Positions 7,794-17,475 of a stretch of 64,000 bases of DNA are shown here, one piece after another. Origin of the DNA: Viridibacterium sp047600765 (GTDB lineage Bacteria > Pseudomonadota > Gammaproteobacteria > Burkholderiales > Rhodocyclaceae); contig JASGKF010000001.1 in the NCBI GenBank assembly GCA_047600765.1, positions 992,001 through 1,056,000 of the forward strand, in the 5' to 3' direction. Positions within the stretch are counted from its first letter, which is position 1, and each line of letters begins with the position of its first letter. Position numbers and translations under genes: made by a program. The notes beneath the pieces are model-generated. The model saw only the letters and a program-made list of their open reading frames with translations. It was not told where the DNA came from and made no database searches.

Positions 7794-9230
7794 GCGCCCG
7801 TAGGTGTCTTCGAAGCGGACGATATCGTCCTCGCCGAGGTACGAGCCCGACTGCACTTCGATGATTTCCAGCGGCACCTTGCCCGGGTTGGCCAGGCGAT
7901 GCGTGGTGCCGAGCGGAATATAAGTCGACTGGTTTTCGCTGAGCAGCAGCACCTTGTCGCCATTGGTGACTTCGGCCGTGCCGCTGACGACGATCCAGTG
8001 CTCGGCGCGGTGGTGGTGCATCTGCAGGCTGAGCTTGGCGCCCGGGTTCACGACAATGCGCTTGACCTGGAAACGCTCGCCCATGTCGATGCTGTCGTAC
8101 CAGCCCCAGGGGCGATAGACCTTGCGGTGGCTGGCAGCGAGCGTCTTGCCCTCGCTCTTGAGGCGACTGACGATGGCCTTGACGTCCTGCGCGTTGGCCT
8201 TGTCGGCCACCATCACGGCGTCGGGCGTCTCGACGACGATCACGTCCTTGACGCCAACCGCGGCAACAAGGCGGCTGCCCGCGAAGATCAGGCTGTCCTG
8301 CGTGTCATGCAGCATCACGTCGCCGCGCGTCACGTTACCGGCAGCGTCCTTGCCACTCACCTGCCACAGCGCGTCCCAGGCGCCCACATCGCTCCAACCG
8401 GCGTCCAGCGGTACGACGACACCGGCACCCAGCTCGGGATGCTGGCCCAGCTTTTCCATCACGGCGTAGTCGATGGAGTCCGACGGGCAAGCCGTGAAGG
8501 CGGTCTTGTCAACGCGAATGAAGTCGGCATCACGCGCAGCCTTGCCGACAGCATCGGTACAAGCACTCGCCATGGCGGGCTTGAGCGCCGTCAGCGCACG
8601 ACGCCACACCGAGGCCTTCATCATGAAGATGCCACTGTTCCAGAGATACTGGCCGCTGGCGACGTATTCGGCAGCACGCTCGGCATTGGGTTTCTCGACG
8701 AAGGCAGCGAGTTGGCGCGCGGTGGCCGCAGCGCTCAGTTTGTCGCCAACGCGGATATAGCCATAACCGGTTTCGGCGCGGTCCGGCACGATGCCGAAGG
8801 TCACGAGTGCACCAGCGCTGGCCTGGGCGTAGCCTTCCTGCATGGCCGTGCAGAAAGCGGGTTCGTTGGTGACCACGTGATCCGCAGGCATGACCAGCAG
8901 CACCGGATCGGCACCATCGAGCTGTGCGACCTGGGCGGCCAGCTCCATGGCCGGTGCGGTGTTGCGACCGACCGGCTCAAGCACGATGCGGTTGCTGGGC
9001 TTGCCGATCTGGCGCAGCTGCTCGGCGATGATGAAGCGGTGATCTTCGTTTGTGACGACGATGGGCTGGGCCACCTCGATGCCGGCCAGCTGACGCAAAC
9101 GCGTTGCGGTGATCTGCAGCAGGGTCTCGTCGGCCGTCAGCGGCAGCAGCTGCTTGGGATATTGCTCACGTGAGGCCGGCCACAGGCGGGTACCGGAACC
9201 ACCGGACAGGATGACGGGTTGCAGGGACAT
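7785..9230 (-). CDS. manC: Mannose-1-phosphate guanylyltransferase / mannose-6-phosphate isomerase
   Basis: Bifunctional type II phosphomannose isomerase/GDP-mannose pyrophosphorylase of 481 residues, the usual length. The N-terminal nucleotidyltransferase shows SGGSGTRLWPASREQYPKQ at residue 9. The C-terminal cupin isomerase shows HHHRAEHWIVVSGTA and YIPLGTTHRLANPG. It converts Man-6-P to Man-1-P precursor balance and GDP-mannose for surface polysaccharide or GDP-sugar synthesis. It is the last gene of the lptD-surA-pdxA-…-galE minus-strand run, 35 bases after galE, and ends in a large palindrome. Confidence 0.93.
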   Translation of the reverse strand: MSLQPVILSGGSGTRLWPASREQYPKQLLPLTADETLLQITATRLRQLAGIEVAQPIVVTNEDHRFIIAEQLRQIGKPSNRIVLEPVGRNTAPAMELAAQVAQLDGADPVLLVMPADHVVTNEPAFCTAMQEGYAQASAGALVTFGIVPDRAETGYGYIRVGDKLSAAATARQLAAFVEKPNAERAAEYVASGQYLWNSGIFMMKASVWRRALTALKPAMASACTDAVGKAARDADFIRVDKTAFTACPSDSIDYAVMEKLGQHPELGAGVVVPLDAGWSDVGAWDALWQVSGKDAAGNVTRGDVMLHDTQDSLIFAGSRLVAAVGVKDVIVVETPDAVMVADKANAQDVKAIVSRLKSEGKTLAASHRKVYRPWGWYDSIDMGERFQVKRIVVNPGAKLSLQMHHHRAEHWIVVSGTAEVTNGDKVLLLSENQSTYIPLGTTHRLANPGKVPLEIIEVQSGSYLGEDDIVRFEDTYGRTA

Positions 9231-9265
9231 GTATTACTCCTGGATCAAATCTTGTTCGGGATGAA

Positions 9266-10282
9266 TCATTCAAAACCGTTGGGGTTGGCGCTCTGCCAGC
9301 GCCAGCTGTCGGCGCACATCTCTTCGATGCCGCGCGTGGCGCGCCAGCCAAGCTCGCGCTCGGCCGCAGCAGGGTCAGCCCAACATTCGGCGATGTCGCC
9401 CGCGCGGCGATCGACGATCTGGTAGGGCACGGGACGACCACTGGCGGCCTCAAAAGCCTTGACCACCTGCACGACGGAATAACCACAGCCGGTGCCGAGA
9501 TTGACCGTCAGCACGCCTTTGCGCTGGCTGAGGCGTTCGATGGCCTTGACGTGGCCAACAGCGAGATCGACGACGTGGATGTAGTCGCGTACCCCGGTGC
9601 CATCGACGGTTGGGTAATCACCACCGAACACCGACAGTTTCTCGCGCTTGCCGACCGCCACCTGGGTGACAAAAGGCATGAGGTTGTTGGGAATGCCGTT
9701 GGGGTCTTCGCCGATACGACCGGAGGCATGCGCGCCAACGGGGTTGAAGTAGCGCAGCAGGCCGATGCTCCACTCCTTGTCGGCCGCAGCGAGGTCGCTG
9801 AGCACGAATTCCATCATCCACTTGGTACGACCGTAGGGATTGGTCGGGCCGGTCGGAAAGTCTTCGCGGATAGGCACGCTAGCGGGGTCACCATAGACCG
9901 TTGCCGACGAGCTGAAGACCAAGGTCTTCACACCCGCAGCAGCCATCACCTCGGCCAGAGCGACGGTGCCGGCAATGTTGTTGTCGTAGTAGCGCAACGG
10001 CTGCGCGACTGACTCGCCAACTGCCTTGAGTGCGGCGAAATGGATGACGGCATCGATCTTGTGGGCACGGAACACTTCGGCCAGCGCTTCGCGCTCGCGC
10101 AGGTCGATCTGGTGGAAAGCGGTGAGCTTGCGGCCGGCGATCTCTTCGACGCGGCGCAGGGACTCAGCCTTGCTGTTGCAGAGGTTGTCGACCACGACGA
10201 CGTCGTGGCCTGCGGCAAGCAGTTCAACGCAGGTGTGGCTGCCGATGTAGCCGGCGCCGCCGGTGACGAGGATGCAGGACAT
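9266..10282 (-). CDS. galE: UDP-glucose 4-epimerase
   Basis: 338-residue extended SDR interconverting UDP-glucose and UDP-galactose. NAD-binding TGGAGYIGSHTCVELL is at the N terminus, the Ser region is FSSSATVYGDP, and the active-site Tyr/Lys occur in NPYGRTKWMME. RYFNPVGAHASGRIGEDP and RDYIHVVDLA are GalE hallmarks. It lies between rfbC (about 100 bases upstream) and manC, with which it would supply sugar nucleotides for LPS or exopolysaccharide. Confidence 0.94.
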   Translation of the reverse strand: MSCILVTGGAGYIGSHTCVELLAAGHDVVVVDNLCNSKAESLRRVEEIAGRKLTAFHQIDLREREALAEVFRAHKIDAVIHFAALKAVGESVAQPLRYYDNNIAGTVALAEVMAAAGVKTLVFSSSATVYGDPASVPIREDFPTGPTNPYGRTKWMMEFVLSDLAAADKEWSIGLLRYFNPVGAHASGRIGEDPNGIPNNLMPFVTQVAVGKREKLSVFGGDYPTVDGTGVRDYIHVVDLAVGHVKAIERLSQRKGVLTVNLGTGCGYSVVQVVKAFEAASGRPVPYQIVDRRAGDIAECWADPAAAERELGWRATRGIEEMCADSWRWQSANPNGFE

Positions 10283-10381
10283 GGTTTGAGGTTCCGGAAC
10301 GGGGCGGAAAGCCTGCGAGTTTAGCGCTTCTGCCTGTCAGGGCTGTGACAGATGCCCGTTCAGGGCACTTTCAGCCGAATC

Positions 10382-10930
10382 TCAGTCAAACAGCTCGCAG
10401 CTTGCAAGGGGAGCGCCCTGCAGATCCTTGGCCGACAGCTTGGGCACCAGCTCGCCCAGTGGCCATGCCAGGCCCAGAGCAGGGTCGTTCCATTGCAGGC
10501 AGCGTTCGTGCTCCGGAGCGTAGAAGTCAGTTGTCTTGTAGAGAAAGTCTGCGACCTCGGACAAAACCAGGAAGCCATGTGCAAAACCCGCCGGAATCCA
10601 CATCTGGCGCTGGTTTTCCTCGCTCAGCTCACAAGCGAAACACTGGCCGAAGGTGAGCGAACTGCGGCGCAGATCGACCGCCACGTCCCACACGGCACCG
10701 CGTGTCACGCGCACCAACTTGGCCTGCGGTTGTCGGATCTGGTAGTGCAGGCCGCGCAACACGCCGCGCTGTGAGCGGGAATGGTTGTCCTGCACGAACT
10801 GCGGTGCAAAGCCCAGCAGCGCTTCGAAAGTACGCGCATTGAAGCTCTCCATGAAGAAACCCCGTGCGTCACCAAACACCTTGGGCTCCAGGACGTACAA
10901 ACCTTCCAGCGGCGTATCGATCCGCTTCAT
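10382..10930 (-). CDS. rfbC: dTDP-4-dehydrorhamnose 3,5-epimerase
   Basis: 182-residue RmlC cupin. Diagnostic segments are EPKVFGDARGFFMESFN, the catalytic-His region GVLRGLHYQI, AVWDVAVDLRRSS and IPAGFAHGFLVLSE. It catalyses the third step of dTDP-L-rhamnose synthesis. Its start overlaps the rsmA stop by 4 bases (ATGA), so it is translationally coupled to a rRNA methyltransferase gene. rfbA, rfbB and rfbD are not in the window, so this is an orphan copy here. Confidence 0.92.
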   Translation of the reverse strand: MKRIDTPLEGLYVLEPKVFGDARGFFMESFNARTFEALLGFAPQFVQDNHSRSQRGVLRGLHYQIRQPQAKLVRVTRGAVWDVAVDLRRSSLTFGQCFACELSEENQRQMWIPAGFAHGFLVLSEVADFLYKTTDFYAPEHERCLQWNDPALGLAWPLGELVPKLSAKDLQGAPLASCELFD

Positions 10931-11724
10931 GCGCCCCGCCTTGCCACGTGATTGGCGATGCGCACGTAGTCCGTTACCGACAGTCGTTCGCCACGCAGGC
11001 CGCCGTCGATCTGCAAGGCCTCGTAGTCATTCGCCTGCAACCAATCCCCGAGAGTGTTGCGCAGGGTCTTGCGCCGTTGGCCAAAGGCTGCCGTCACGAT
11101 GCGTCCCATCAGATCCGCGTCACGGCACTGCAACTCGGCAACGGGGATCGGACGCATATAAACGATGGCCGAAGTGACCTTGGGCGCGGGCCGAAAGGCA
11201 TCGCCCGGCACATCGAACAGGTGGGCCATCGCAAAACGGTACTGCAACATGACCGACAAGCGCCCGTAGGCTTCGTCACCGGGCTCGGCCACCATGCGAT
11301 CGACCACCTCCTTCTGCAGCATGAAGGTCATGTCACGCACATGGGTGGCGAAGTCGGCCAGATGGAACAACAGTGGTGTCGAGATGTTGTAGGGCAGGTT
11401 GCCCACCACGCGCAGCGGTGCTGGCAAGCTGGAAAAATCGAACTTGAGCGCATCGCCTTCGTGGATGGTGACCTGGGCCTCGCTGTATTTCTCGCGCAAC
11501 CGGGCGATCAGGTCGCGGTCAATCTCCACCACGTGCAGGTGCTGACAAGCAGCCAACAGCGGCACCGTCAGCGCACCCAAGCCGGGGCCGATCTCGACCA
11601 GATGGTCGCCCGGTTGCGCCGCGATGGACGCCACGATGCGCGCAATGATCTCGCGGTCGACAAGAAAGTTCTGACCGAAGCGCTTGCGCGCCAGATGCCC
11701 CTGGTGGGATTGATCGCTACGCAT
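10927..11724 (-). CDS. rsmA: 16S rRNA (adenine(1518)-N(6)/adenine(1519)-N(6)) dimethyltransferase
   Basis: KsgA/RsmA dimethylates A1518 and A1519 of 16S rRNA in the late 30S subunit. Motifs seen are RKRFGQNFLVD near the N terminus, VEIGPGLGALTVPLL for SAM, and NLPYNISTPLLF as catalytic motif IV. The ATG at 11724 is preferred over a TTG one codon upstream because it forms a TGATG overlap with the patatin gene, giving MRSDQSHQGH and 265 residues. It sits in the usual pdxA-rsmA neighbourhood, but separated from pdxA by a lipoprotein gene. Confidence 0.93.
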   Translation of the reverse strand: MRSDQSHQGHLARKRFGQNFLVDREIIARIVASIAAQPGDHLVEIGPGLGALTVPLLAACQHLHVVEIDRDLIARLREKYSEAQVTIHEGDALKFDFSSLPAPLRVVGNLPYNISTPLLFHLADFATHVRDMTFMLQKEVVDRMVAEPGDEAYGRLSVMLQYRFAMAHLFDVPGDAFRPAPKVTSAIVYMRPIPVAELQCRDADLMGRIVTAAFGQRRKTLRNTLGDWLQANDYEALQIDGGLRGERLSVTDYVRIANHVARRGA

Positions 11725-12623
11725 CAACGGCCCAGCTTCTCACGGATGCGTGGCAAGGCGGCCAGTGCAGCACGCTCGCCCTGCAGAATGGCTTCCTGCC
11801 GCTGCTGGAAGTTGGCCGCTGGCAGGCCGCGGATATCCGGACGGATGATGACGTCAGCGCCGAGCAACTCCGTCTCGCCGATGGTGTGGCCCATGATGGC
11901 CATGGTGTCGAGCAACATGTTGACGCTGCCCTGGTTTTTCTTGCCTGAAGGCTTGGCCGAGATGTTGACAGCCACCACGATATCAGCCCCCATCTGGCGT
12001 GCTGCGCGGACGGGTACCGGACTGACAAGACCACCGTCGACGAACTCTCGGCCACGGATGACGACGGGCGCGAACACGGCGGGAATCGACGCCGAAGCAC
12101 GCACGGCCAGACCGGCGTTGCCCGCAGTGAATACCGCCATCTCGCCCGAAGCCAGGTCGGTCGCCACAACACCCATGCGGCGCTTGAGCTGCTCCAGCGT
12201 GCGGTTGCCCAGCTCCTTGTTCACGAAGCGTTCGATTACTTCGCCCTTGAGGAAGCCACGGTCGAAGATCACCCAGTCGGTGAAGCTGCTTTCTTCCATG
12301 CGGTTGGCGAGCTGATGCAGTTCGATGGCATCGAAACCACCGGCATACAGAGTCCCCACGACAGCGCCAGCGGAAGTCCCGGCAATGACGTCGGGCACGA
12401 TGCCTTGGGCCTCCAGCACCTTGATGACGCCAATATGCGCGAAGCCACGTGCCGCGCCACCGCCCAGCGCCAACCCCAGACGAGGTTTCGGCCGCGGTGC
12501 GACCTGCGGTTGCACAGGAGGATTCGGTGCAACGTCCGGCTTGGGTTCCACCTGGGTACAAGCGGACAAGGCCGACAAGGCGGCCAGCGCGCTGGCCGAA
12601 GAAAGAAAATCCCTACGCTTCAT
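11724..12623 (-). CDS. Patatin-like phospholipase lipoprotein (RssA-like)
   Basis: 299 residues. The N terminus, MKRRDFLSSASALAALSALSA, has a twin-arginine-like RR followed by the lipobox LSAC, so it is probably a membrane-anchored lipoprotein. The patatin core shows the oxyanion loop LALGGGAARGFAHIG, the nucleophile elbow GTSAGAVVG and the Asp of the catalytic dyad in EFVDGGLVSPVP. These are serine acyl hydrolases acting on phospholipid. ATGA and TGATG overlaps with pdxA and rsmA show tight coupling, an unusual position within the lptD-surA-pdxA-rsmA run. Confidence 0.85.
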   Translation of the reverse strand: MKRRDFLSSASALAALSALSACTQVEPKPDVAPNPPVQPQVAPRPKPRLGLALGGGAARGFAHIGVIKVLEAQGIVPDVIAGTSAGAVVGTLYAGGFDAIELHQLANRMEESSFTDWVIFDRGFLKGEVIERFVNKELGNRTLEQLKRRMGVVATDLASGEMAVFTAGNAGLAVRASASIPAVFAPVVIRGREFVDGGLVSPVPVRAARQMGADIVVAVNISAKPSGKKNQGSVNMLLDTMAIMGHTIGETELLGADVIIRPDIRGLPAANFQQRQEAILQGERAALAALPRIREKLGR

Positions 12624-13615
12624 GAGCGATATCCAAGCATGTTGATGGCGCAGTTCATCGCAGCGATGAGGCTACCGGGGTCGGCGCGCCCCTGCCCGGC
12701 CAGATCGAGCGCCGTTCCGTGATCCACCGAAGTCCGGATGAAAGGCAGACCCAATGTCACGTTGATGCCACCGCCGAAGGTAGCGAACTTGAGGGTCGCC
12801 AGCCCCTGATCGTGGTACATGGCGAGCACGGCATCACCACGCTCCAGCTGGTGCGGCACAAACAGGGTATCGGCCGGCAAAGGGCCAATCAGTTGCAACC
12901 CTTCTGCGCGCAGCTTGTTCAGAACGGGCTCGATGACGTCGATCTCTTCACGCCCCATGTGGCCACCCTCCCCTGCATGCGGATTGAGCCCCGAGACGAG
13001 AATGCGTGGAGACCCCAGACCGAACTTGTCGCGCAGATCCTTGTGCATGATGCGCAGCAGATCTTCGAGCAGATCGGACGTGATGGCTGCGGGCACCTCA
13101 GCCAGCGCAAGATGTGTGGTCGCCACAGCAACGCGCATCCAGCGCTTCGGCTCACCATATTCACCAGCCAGCATCATCACGACACGTGGTGTCGCTGTCT
13201 GATCGGCGAGGTATTCGGTATGCCCCGTGAAAGGAATGCCCGCATCGTTGATGACATTCTTCTGCACGGGTGCTGTCACCATGGCTGCAAAGCGGCCACT
13301 GCGACAGCCCGCGATAGCTTCGTCGAGGGTGCGGATCACGTAAGCCGCATTGCGCGTGTCGAGCACGCCAGGCTTAGATGCCACGTCAAGCGGCACGTGG
13401 AGCACGTCCAGCACACCAGGCAAAGCGGGCTGTGCCGCATCGAAAGCGCGCACAACGACATGCCGTCCGGTGCACGCCACGCGTTCTGAAATCAGCGACA
13501 GATCGCCGATGACCACAGGCCGCACGGGCCATTCACGTGCTGCCAGTACGGCGCACAACTCCGGACCAATGCCGGCCGGTTCTCCGCTGGTGATGGCGAT
13601 GAGTGACGCCGTCAT
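12620..13615 (-). CDS. pdxA: 4-hydroxythreonine-4-phosphate dehydrogenase
   Basis: 331-residue PdxA of pyridoxal 5'-phosphate synthesis; it oxidises and decarboxylates 4-phosphohydroxy-L-threonine with NAD and a divalent metal. Family segments are TSGEPAGIGPELCA, GHTEYLADQTATPRVVMML, GLNPHAGEGGHMGREE, ADTLFVPHQL, MYHDQGLATLKFATFGGGIN and TSVDHGTALDLAG. Metal-ligand His residues are visible in TTHLAL, YHDQG and SVDHG. It starts 6 bases after the surA stop and overlaps the patatin gene by 4 bases. Confidence 0.95.
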   Translation of the reverse strand: MTASLIAITSGEPAGIGPELCAVLAAREWPVRPVVIGDLSLISERVACTGRHVVVRAFDAAQPALPGVLDVLHVPLDVASKPGVLDTRNAAYVIRTLDEAIAGCRSGRFAAMVTAPVQKNVINDAGIPFTGHTEYLADQTATPRVVMMLAGEYGEPKRWMRVAVATTHLALAEVPAAITSDLLEDLLRIMHKDLRDKFGLGSPRILVSGLNPHAGEGGHMGREEIDVIEPVLNKLRAEGLQLIGPLPADTLFVPHQLERGDAVLAMYHDQGLATLKFATFGGGINVTLGLPFIRTSVDHGTALDLAGQGRADPGSLIAAMNCAINMLGYRS

Positions 13616-13621
13616 GACTGG

Positions 13622-14920
13622 TCAGGGTTCGTTGCGGCGCACGTCAACATAGGCTTCGTCACGCAACTGGCGCAGCCAAGCCTCGTAGGCCTCATCTGAC
13701 TTGCGCTCGCGCAGGGCTTGGCGCATCTCGAAACGACGGCGCTCTCCGCTGAGATCCGCATCACGACGTGCGATCACCTGGATCAGGTGCCAACCAAAAG
13801 GCGACTGGATCGGCTCACTGAGCTCACCCGGTTTGAGTGCATTCATCGCACGCTCAAATTCCGGCACCGTGTCGCCCGGCGACAACCAGCCCAGATCGCC
13901 ACCGCGCGCAGCGGACCCATCCCCCGAAGTGGTACGGGCAATATCCTCGAACTTGGTCCCTGCGAGGATGCGCTTGCGTAGATCACCCAGGCGGCGGCGC
14001 GCGTCGGCATCGTTGAGCACTTCGGATGAGCGCAACAGGATATGACGTGCCTGTGTCTGCGATACGTTGAGCGGCTTGGCACTGGCTGCGTCATTTATGG
14101 CAGCGAGCTTGATCAGGTGCAAGCCGGCCGGACTGCGCAGCACATTGCTGATCTGCCCCGGCTTCATGCGCGTCACTTCTTCGGCATAAAGGGTGGGCAG
14201 ACGCTGTGCCGTCTGCCAAGCCATCAGGCCGCCCTGCATGCCATCGGGCGCGTCCGAGAACGCGGCAGCAAGCTTGCCGAAATCATCGCCCTGGCGCAGC
14301 AGGCGCTGCACCTCACCGGCACGTGACGAAAGGCGCATCCAGGACTCTGCATTGGCGCCTTCTGGTGCCCGGAAGAAGATATGTGCAACCTGATACTCCT
14401 TGCCGCTGGCCTGCGCCTCAGGGGAGGCCAGGGCGGCGTCGATCTCGGCATCGCTTACGACGATACGGCTGTCGACTTCGCGTTCACGCAGACGCGTAAT
14501 GAGGATTTCCGAACGGATATCTTCACGGAAGCGCTGCCATGGCACACCTTCCTGCTTCTCGATGACCTCGCGGAACTTCGCCATCGACAACTTGTTCTGC
14601 TCGGCAATGCGTTGCACGGCCTTGTCGAGGGTCAGATCGTCAACGCGCAGACCCGAAGCACGCGCACGCTGCAACAGCAGTCGCTCGACGATCAGCCGCT
14701 CAAGCACTTTCTCTTCAATCTGCGAACGGCTCATCTTCGGCGCGTCTGCCGGCAACTGGCGCTGCGTCTGATCTGCCTTGGCGCGCACTTCGGACATGGT
14801 GATGATTTCATCGTTGGCAATCGCCGCGATGCGGTCAAGCGGTTCGGCTGCCTGCGACATGAGCGGCACAACGACGCAAATGGCAGCGAGAACTCCGCAA
14901 AAGCTTGCTCGGAATGACAT
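13622..14920 (-). CDS. surA: Periplasmic chaperone and peptidyl-prolyl isomerase SurA
   Basis: SurA escorts unfolded outer-membrane proteins, LptD among them, to the BAM complex. The ATG at 14920 gives MSFRASFCGVLAAICVVV with cleavage near SQAAEP; the open frame runs further upstream but without a signal peptide. The SurA_N chaperone domain begins at LDRIAAIANDEIITMSEV. Two parvulin domains follow: one around EYQVAHIFF…GLMAWQTAQRLP and the second around ARHILLRSS…DLGWLSPGDTVPEFE. The length of 432 residues is typical. It lies 28 bases downstream of lptD, the classical order. Confidence 0.94.
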   Translation of the reverse strand: MSFRASFCGVLAAICVVVPLMSQAAEPLDRIAAIANDEIITMSEVRAKADQTQRQLPADAPKMSRSQIEEKVLERLIVERLLLQRARASGLRVDDLTLDKAVQRIAEQNKLSMAKFREVIEKQEGVPWQRFREDIRSEILITRLREREVDSRIVVSDAEIDAALASPEAQASGKEYQVAHIFFRAPEGANAESWMRLSSRAGEVQRLLRQGDDFGKLAAAFSDAPDGMQGGLMAWQTAQRLPTLYAEEVTRMKPGQISNVLRSPAGLHLIKLAAINDAASAKPLNVSQTQARHILLRSSEVLNDADARRRLGDLRKRILAGTKFEDIARTTSGDGSAARGGDLGWLSPGDTVPEFERAMNALKPGELSEPIQSPFGWHLIQVIARRDADLSGERRRFEMRQALRERKSDEAYEAWLRQLRDEAYVDVRRNEP

Positions 14921-14948
14921 GAATTGATGACTCCGGATGATCGTGTAG

Positions 14949-17294
14949 TTACTCAGCGCTGGTACCGAACACCGGGTCACCGGTGCTGGTGATGTCGGTA
15001 TAGCCACCGACACTGCGACGTAGCAGCTGTACCGGGCTGGATCCCACAGAGGCCAGCCCGTTGAGTTCGAGTTGAAGATAGATCGCGTTGTTCCGCACCT
15101 GCTTGGTATTCAGCAGGGTCTGGTAAACCGTACGCAACACCCAGCAACCTGCCTTGTATTCGAAGCCGGCGATGGCTTCGGTCAGTTTGCTGTCCTTGAG
15201 GTTGTAGTTATAACGTCCGACGGCATACCAGCCTCCTGTGACCGGCCACTGCCCCGAGAAGTCGATATCACGCAATACCCCGCGCTGATAACGGTAGCTC
15301 ACGGCTGCCGATTTACCAGCCTGTGGCTGGTAACGCGTCGTCAACACACCACGTTCGCTGCGATGCTCGCGTGGATCGTACTGGTAGAAGCTGTCCACCC
15401 AGATGCTGCGCGTCAGCCTGCCGGACATCAAGCCCAGCCAGTCAGCGATGCGTCCGTCACGCCGTGTTTCACCCGGCAGAGTTACCTCTTGCCCACTGAA
15501 ATAGAACCGTTGCCCTACCGCCAGGCGCAAAGCCTCTTCCCCGGTCTGCTCGCTGATGAAACGCGAGGTCACGGCGGATGTCATCTGGTTGGCATCGGCA
15601 ATACGGTCCGAACCTGTGTAGATGTTCTCGGAGAACAGCTGCGAGAAATTGAAGTCAGCGCGTGCCGTGTCGAACACAGGGAACTGCGACTGGTCGCGAT
15701 ACGCGGTACGCACGTAGAACACGCGTGGCTCCAGTGTCTGGATGAAGTCGGACTGCCCCAGCTTCAGCGAACGCTCAAAGTTCAGGCCGGAGTCCAACGA
15801 GAACCCGGGAACGGATCGATAAAGCGTGTTGTAGCCAGTCGTCGTGCGCCGCGTCAGATCATAGTGCGACAGGTGAATGCCCGCCTTGGGCACAAAGAAG
15901 GCGTAAGAATTCTGCAGCGGCACCGCCAGCTGCGGATGGATGGTCGTACGCTCACCTGCGTCCTTGGCCGCATGCTCGAATTTCGTGTATTCGAACGGCA
16001 TACGCACCGCCATGCCCAACTGGTCCGGCACATTCAGATCTGCGCGCAGTTGCGGCAGCCGGTCATACGGTGCCTCACCCACCAGGGTCTGGAAGCGCTG
16101 CACATTCAACGAGCTACTGAGCCAAGGCAAGCCACCATAGTTCAGAATGGCTTGCTGGTTCAGTGTGGCCTGTGACGTACTGGTGATGCGCGAGCTCAGA
16201 TCAGCGAAGTAGTTGGCATCGGTAACCTGGTTGTAGTCCAGCGAGCCATTGAGGCCCTTGCCGAAATCCTGGAAGTTGCGCGCCGATATAAGGCCGCGCT
16301 CCTCCTGTGTCAGCTGGTCTTTGGGCAACCATTCACCGCTCAGGCGCCCTGTACCAGACTTGGTGAGATAGCGGAATTCCGTACCCAGCTGCAAGCCCCG
16401 GCGTCCCATCCAGCGCGGCGCCAGCGTAGCGTCGTAGTTAGGAGCAAGGTTCACGTAGTACGGCTGGGTAATGTCAAAGCCCGTACTCGATGTACTGCCA
16501 ATTGTCGGCGGCAGCAGACCGGACTGGCGCGAATCATTGAGCGGGAAATCCGCCCAGGGCATCCACATGACCGGCACGTTCTTGAAACGCAACACGGCGT
16601 CGTACGCCTCGCCCCGCTCGCGGTCGTAGTCCAGCGACAGATCACGCACTTTGAGGTACCAGTCCGGATCCGGCGCCTGGCAGGTCGTATAGGTAGCGTT
16701 CTGCAAACGGTACTGGTTCTTGCCTTCAAGCAGCAGGGTTTCCGCTTCTCCGGTCGCTGTCAGCGTCGTGCTGCGCTTCTGGAAGGGGGCGGAATCGCGC
16801 TGGAAAACATAGTGCGGCTTGGTCACCTCGCCCACCGAAGTGTCGAGGTTGAGCTGGGCGCGGGGTCCGTCAATGCGATCACGGCCGCGCAGCAAGGACA
16901 CACTCCCCTCGGCAGTCACTTCGTTGCTGATCTGATCCAGCCGCAAGCGGTCGCTCAGCAGGAACATGCTGTCCCGGCGCAGGATGACCTTGCCCTCGGC
17001 CGTGAGCTCGAACTGGTTGCGCCCATCGAGTCGCTCGGCACGCACGCGAGTCGCACCAGGCGCGAGCGGAATCGCGCTTTCCGTGGACAGCATGGGGAAT
17101 TTCTGCAACAAGCCAGGGGGCAACGCGGCAGGTTTCGTGGCTGCAGCGGACGAAGAAGCCGACGACGAAGTTTGCGCCGACACCGGCAGCGACGACAGGC
17201 AGGCCAAGGCGGCAAATACCGACAGGCTGAGGCAGCGTGGCTGGGGGACTGGCAACCGGCACTTGCGTCGCAAGGCTACAGGGAGTCGATGCAT
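14949..17294 (-). CDS. lptD: LPS-assembly protein LptD
   Basis: Outer-membrane LPS translocon barrel (with LptE), 781 residues from the ATG at 17294. That start gives a basic n-region and the hydrophobic core LSVFAALACLSSLPVSAQ; the frame continues upstream without coding character. The N-terminal OstA/jellyroll part has VRAERLDGRNQFELTAEG and VTAEGSVSLLRGRDRIDG. The barrel is recognised by PDWYLKVRDLSLDYDRERG, ILNYGGLPWLSSSLNVQRFQ and the closing VGRYNYNLKDSKLTEAIAGF…CWVLRTVYQT. A Cys occurs in YTTCQAPDPDW, and a second in GCWVLR. It opens the long minus-strand transcription unit. Confidence 0.94.
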   Translation of the reverse strand: MHRLPVALRRKCRLPVPQPRCLSLSVFAALACLSSLPVSAQTSSSASSSAAATKPAALPPGLLQKFPMLSTESAIPLAPGATRVRAERLDGRNQFELTAEGKVILRRDSMFLLSDRLRLDQISNEVTAEGSVSLLRGRDRIDGPRAQLNLDTSVGEVTKPHYVFQRDSAPFQKRSTTLTATGEAETLLLEGKNQYRLQNATYTTCQAPDPDWYLKVRDLSLDYDRERGEAYDAVLRFKNVPVMWMPWADFPLNDSRQSGLLPPTIGSTSSTGFDITQPYYVNLAPNYDATLAPRWMGRRGLQLGTEFRYLTKSGTGRLSGEWLPKDQLTQEERGLISARNFQDFGKGLNGSLDYNQVTDANYFADLSSRITSTSQATLNQQAILNYGGLPWLSSSLNVQRFQTLVGEAPYDRLPQLRADLNVPDQLGMAVRMPFEYTKFEHAAKDAGERTTIHPQLAVPLQNSYAFFVPKAGIHLSHYDLTRRTTTGYNTLYRSVPGFSLDSGLNFERSLKLGQSDFIQTLEPRVFYVRTAYRDQSQFPVFDTARADFNFSQLFSENIYTGSDRIADANQMTSAVTSRFISEQTGEEALRLAVGQRFYFSGQEVTLPGETRRDGRIADWLGLMSGRLTRSIWVDSFYQYDPREHRSERGVLTTRYQPQAGKSAAVSYRYQRGVLRDIDFSGQWPVTGGWYAVGRYNYNLKDSKLTEAIAGFEYKAGCWVLRTVYQTLLNTKQVRNNAIYLQLELNGLASVGSSPVQLLRRSVGGYTDITSTGDPVFGTSAE

Positions 17295-17475
17295 GGGCTG
17301 GCGGGCAAGCTCTTGTGCGGGGACAGGCAGGGCAACGGATATGGCCTGCCGACGAGGCAGACCACCCACATTTGTTAAGATTCCGCGGCATTCGCTGCAC
17401 GGGCCATTGGCCCGTTGCGATCCTCTTGCCGCAGGTTCGCGCAAGATTCTACATCAAGCCCCCGGAGCCCTTCCC

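Noticed and set aside
16966..17475. Open frame extending the amgK gene 170 codons upstream
   Set aside because: It is antisense to the lptD N terminus, has no kinase similarity, and the family start fits TTG 17476.
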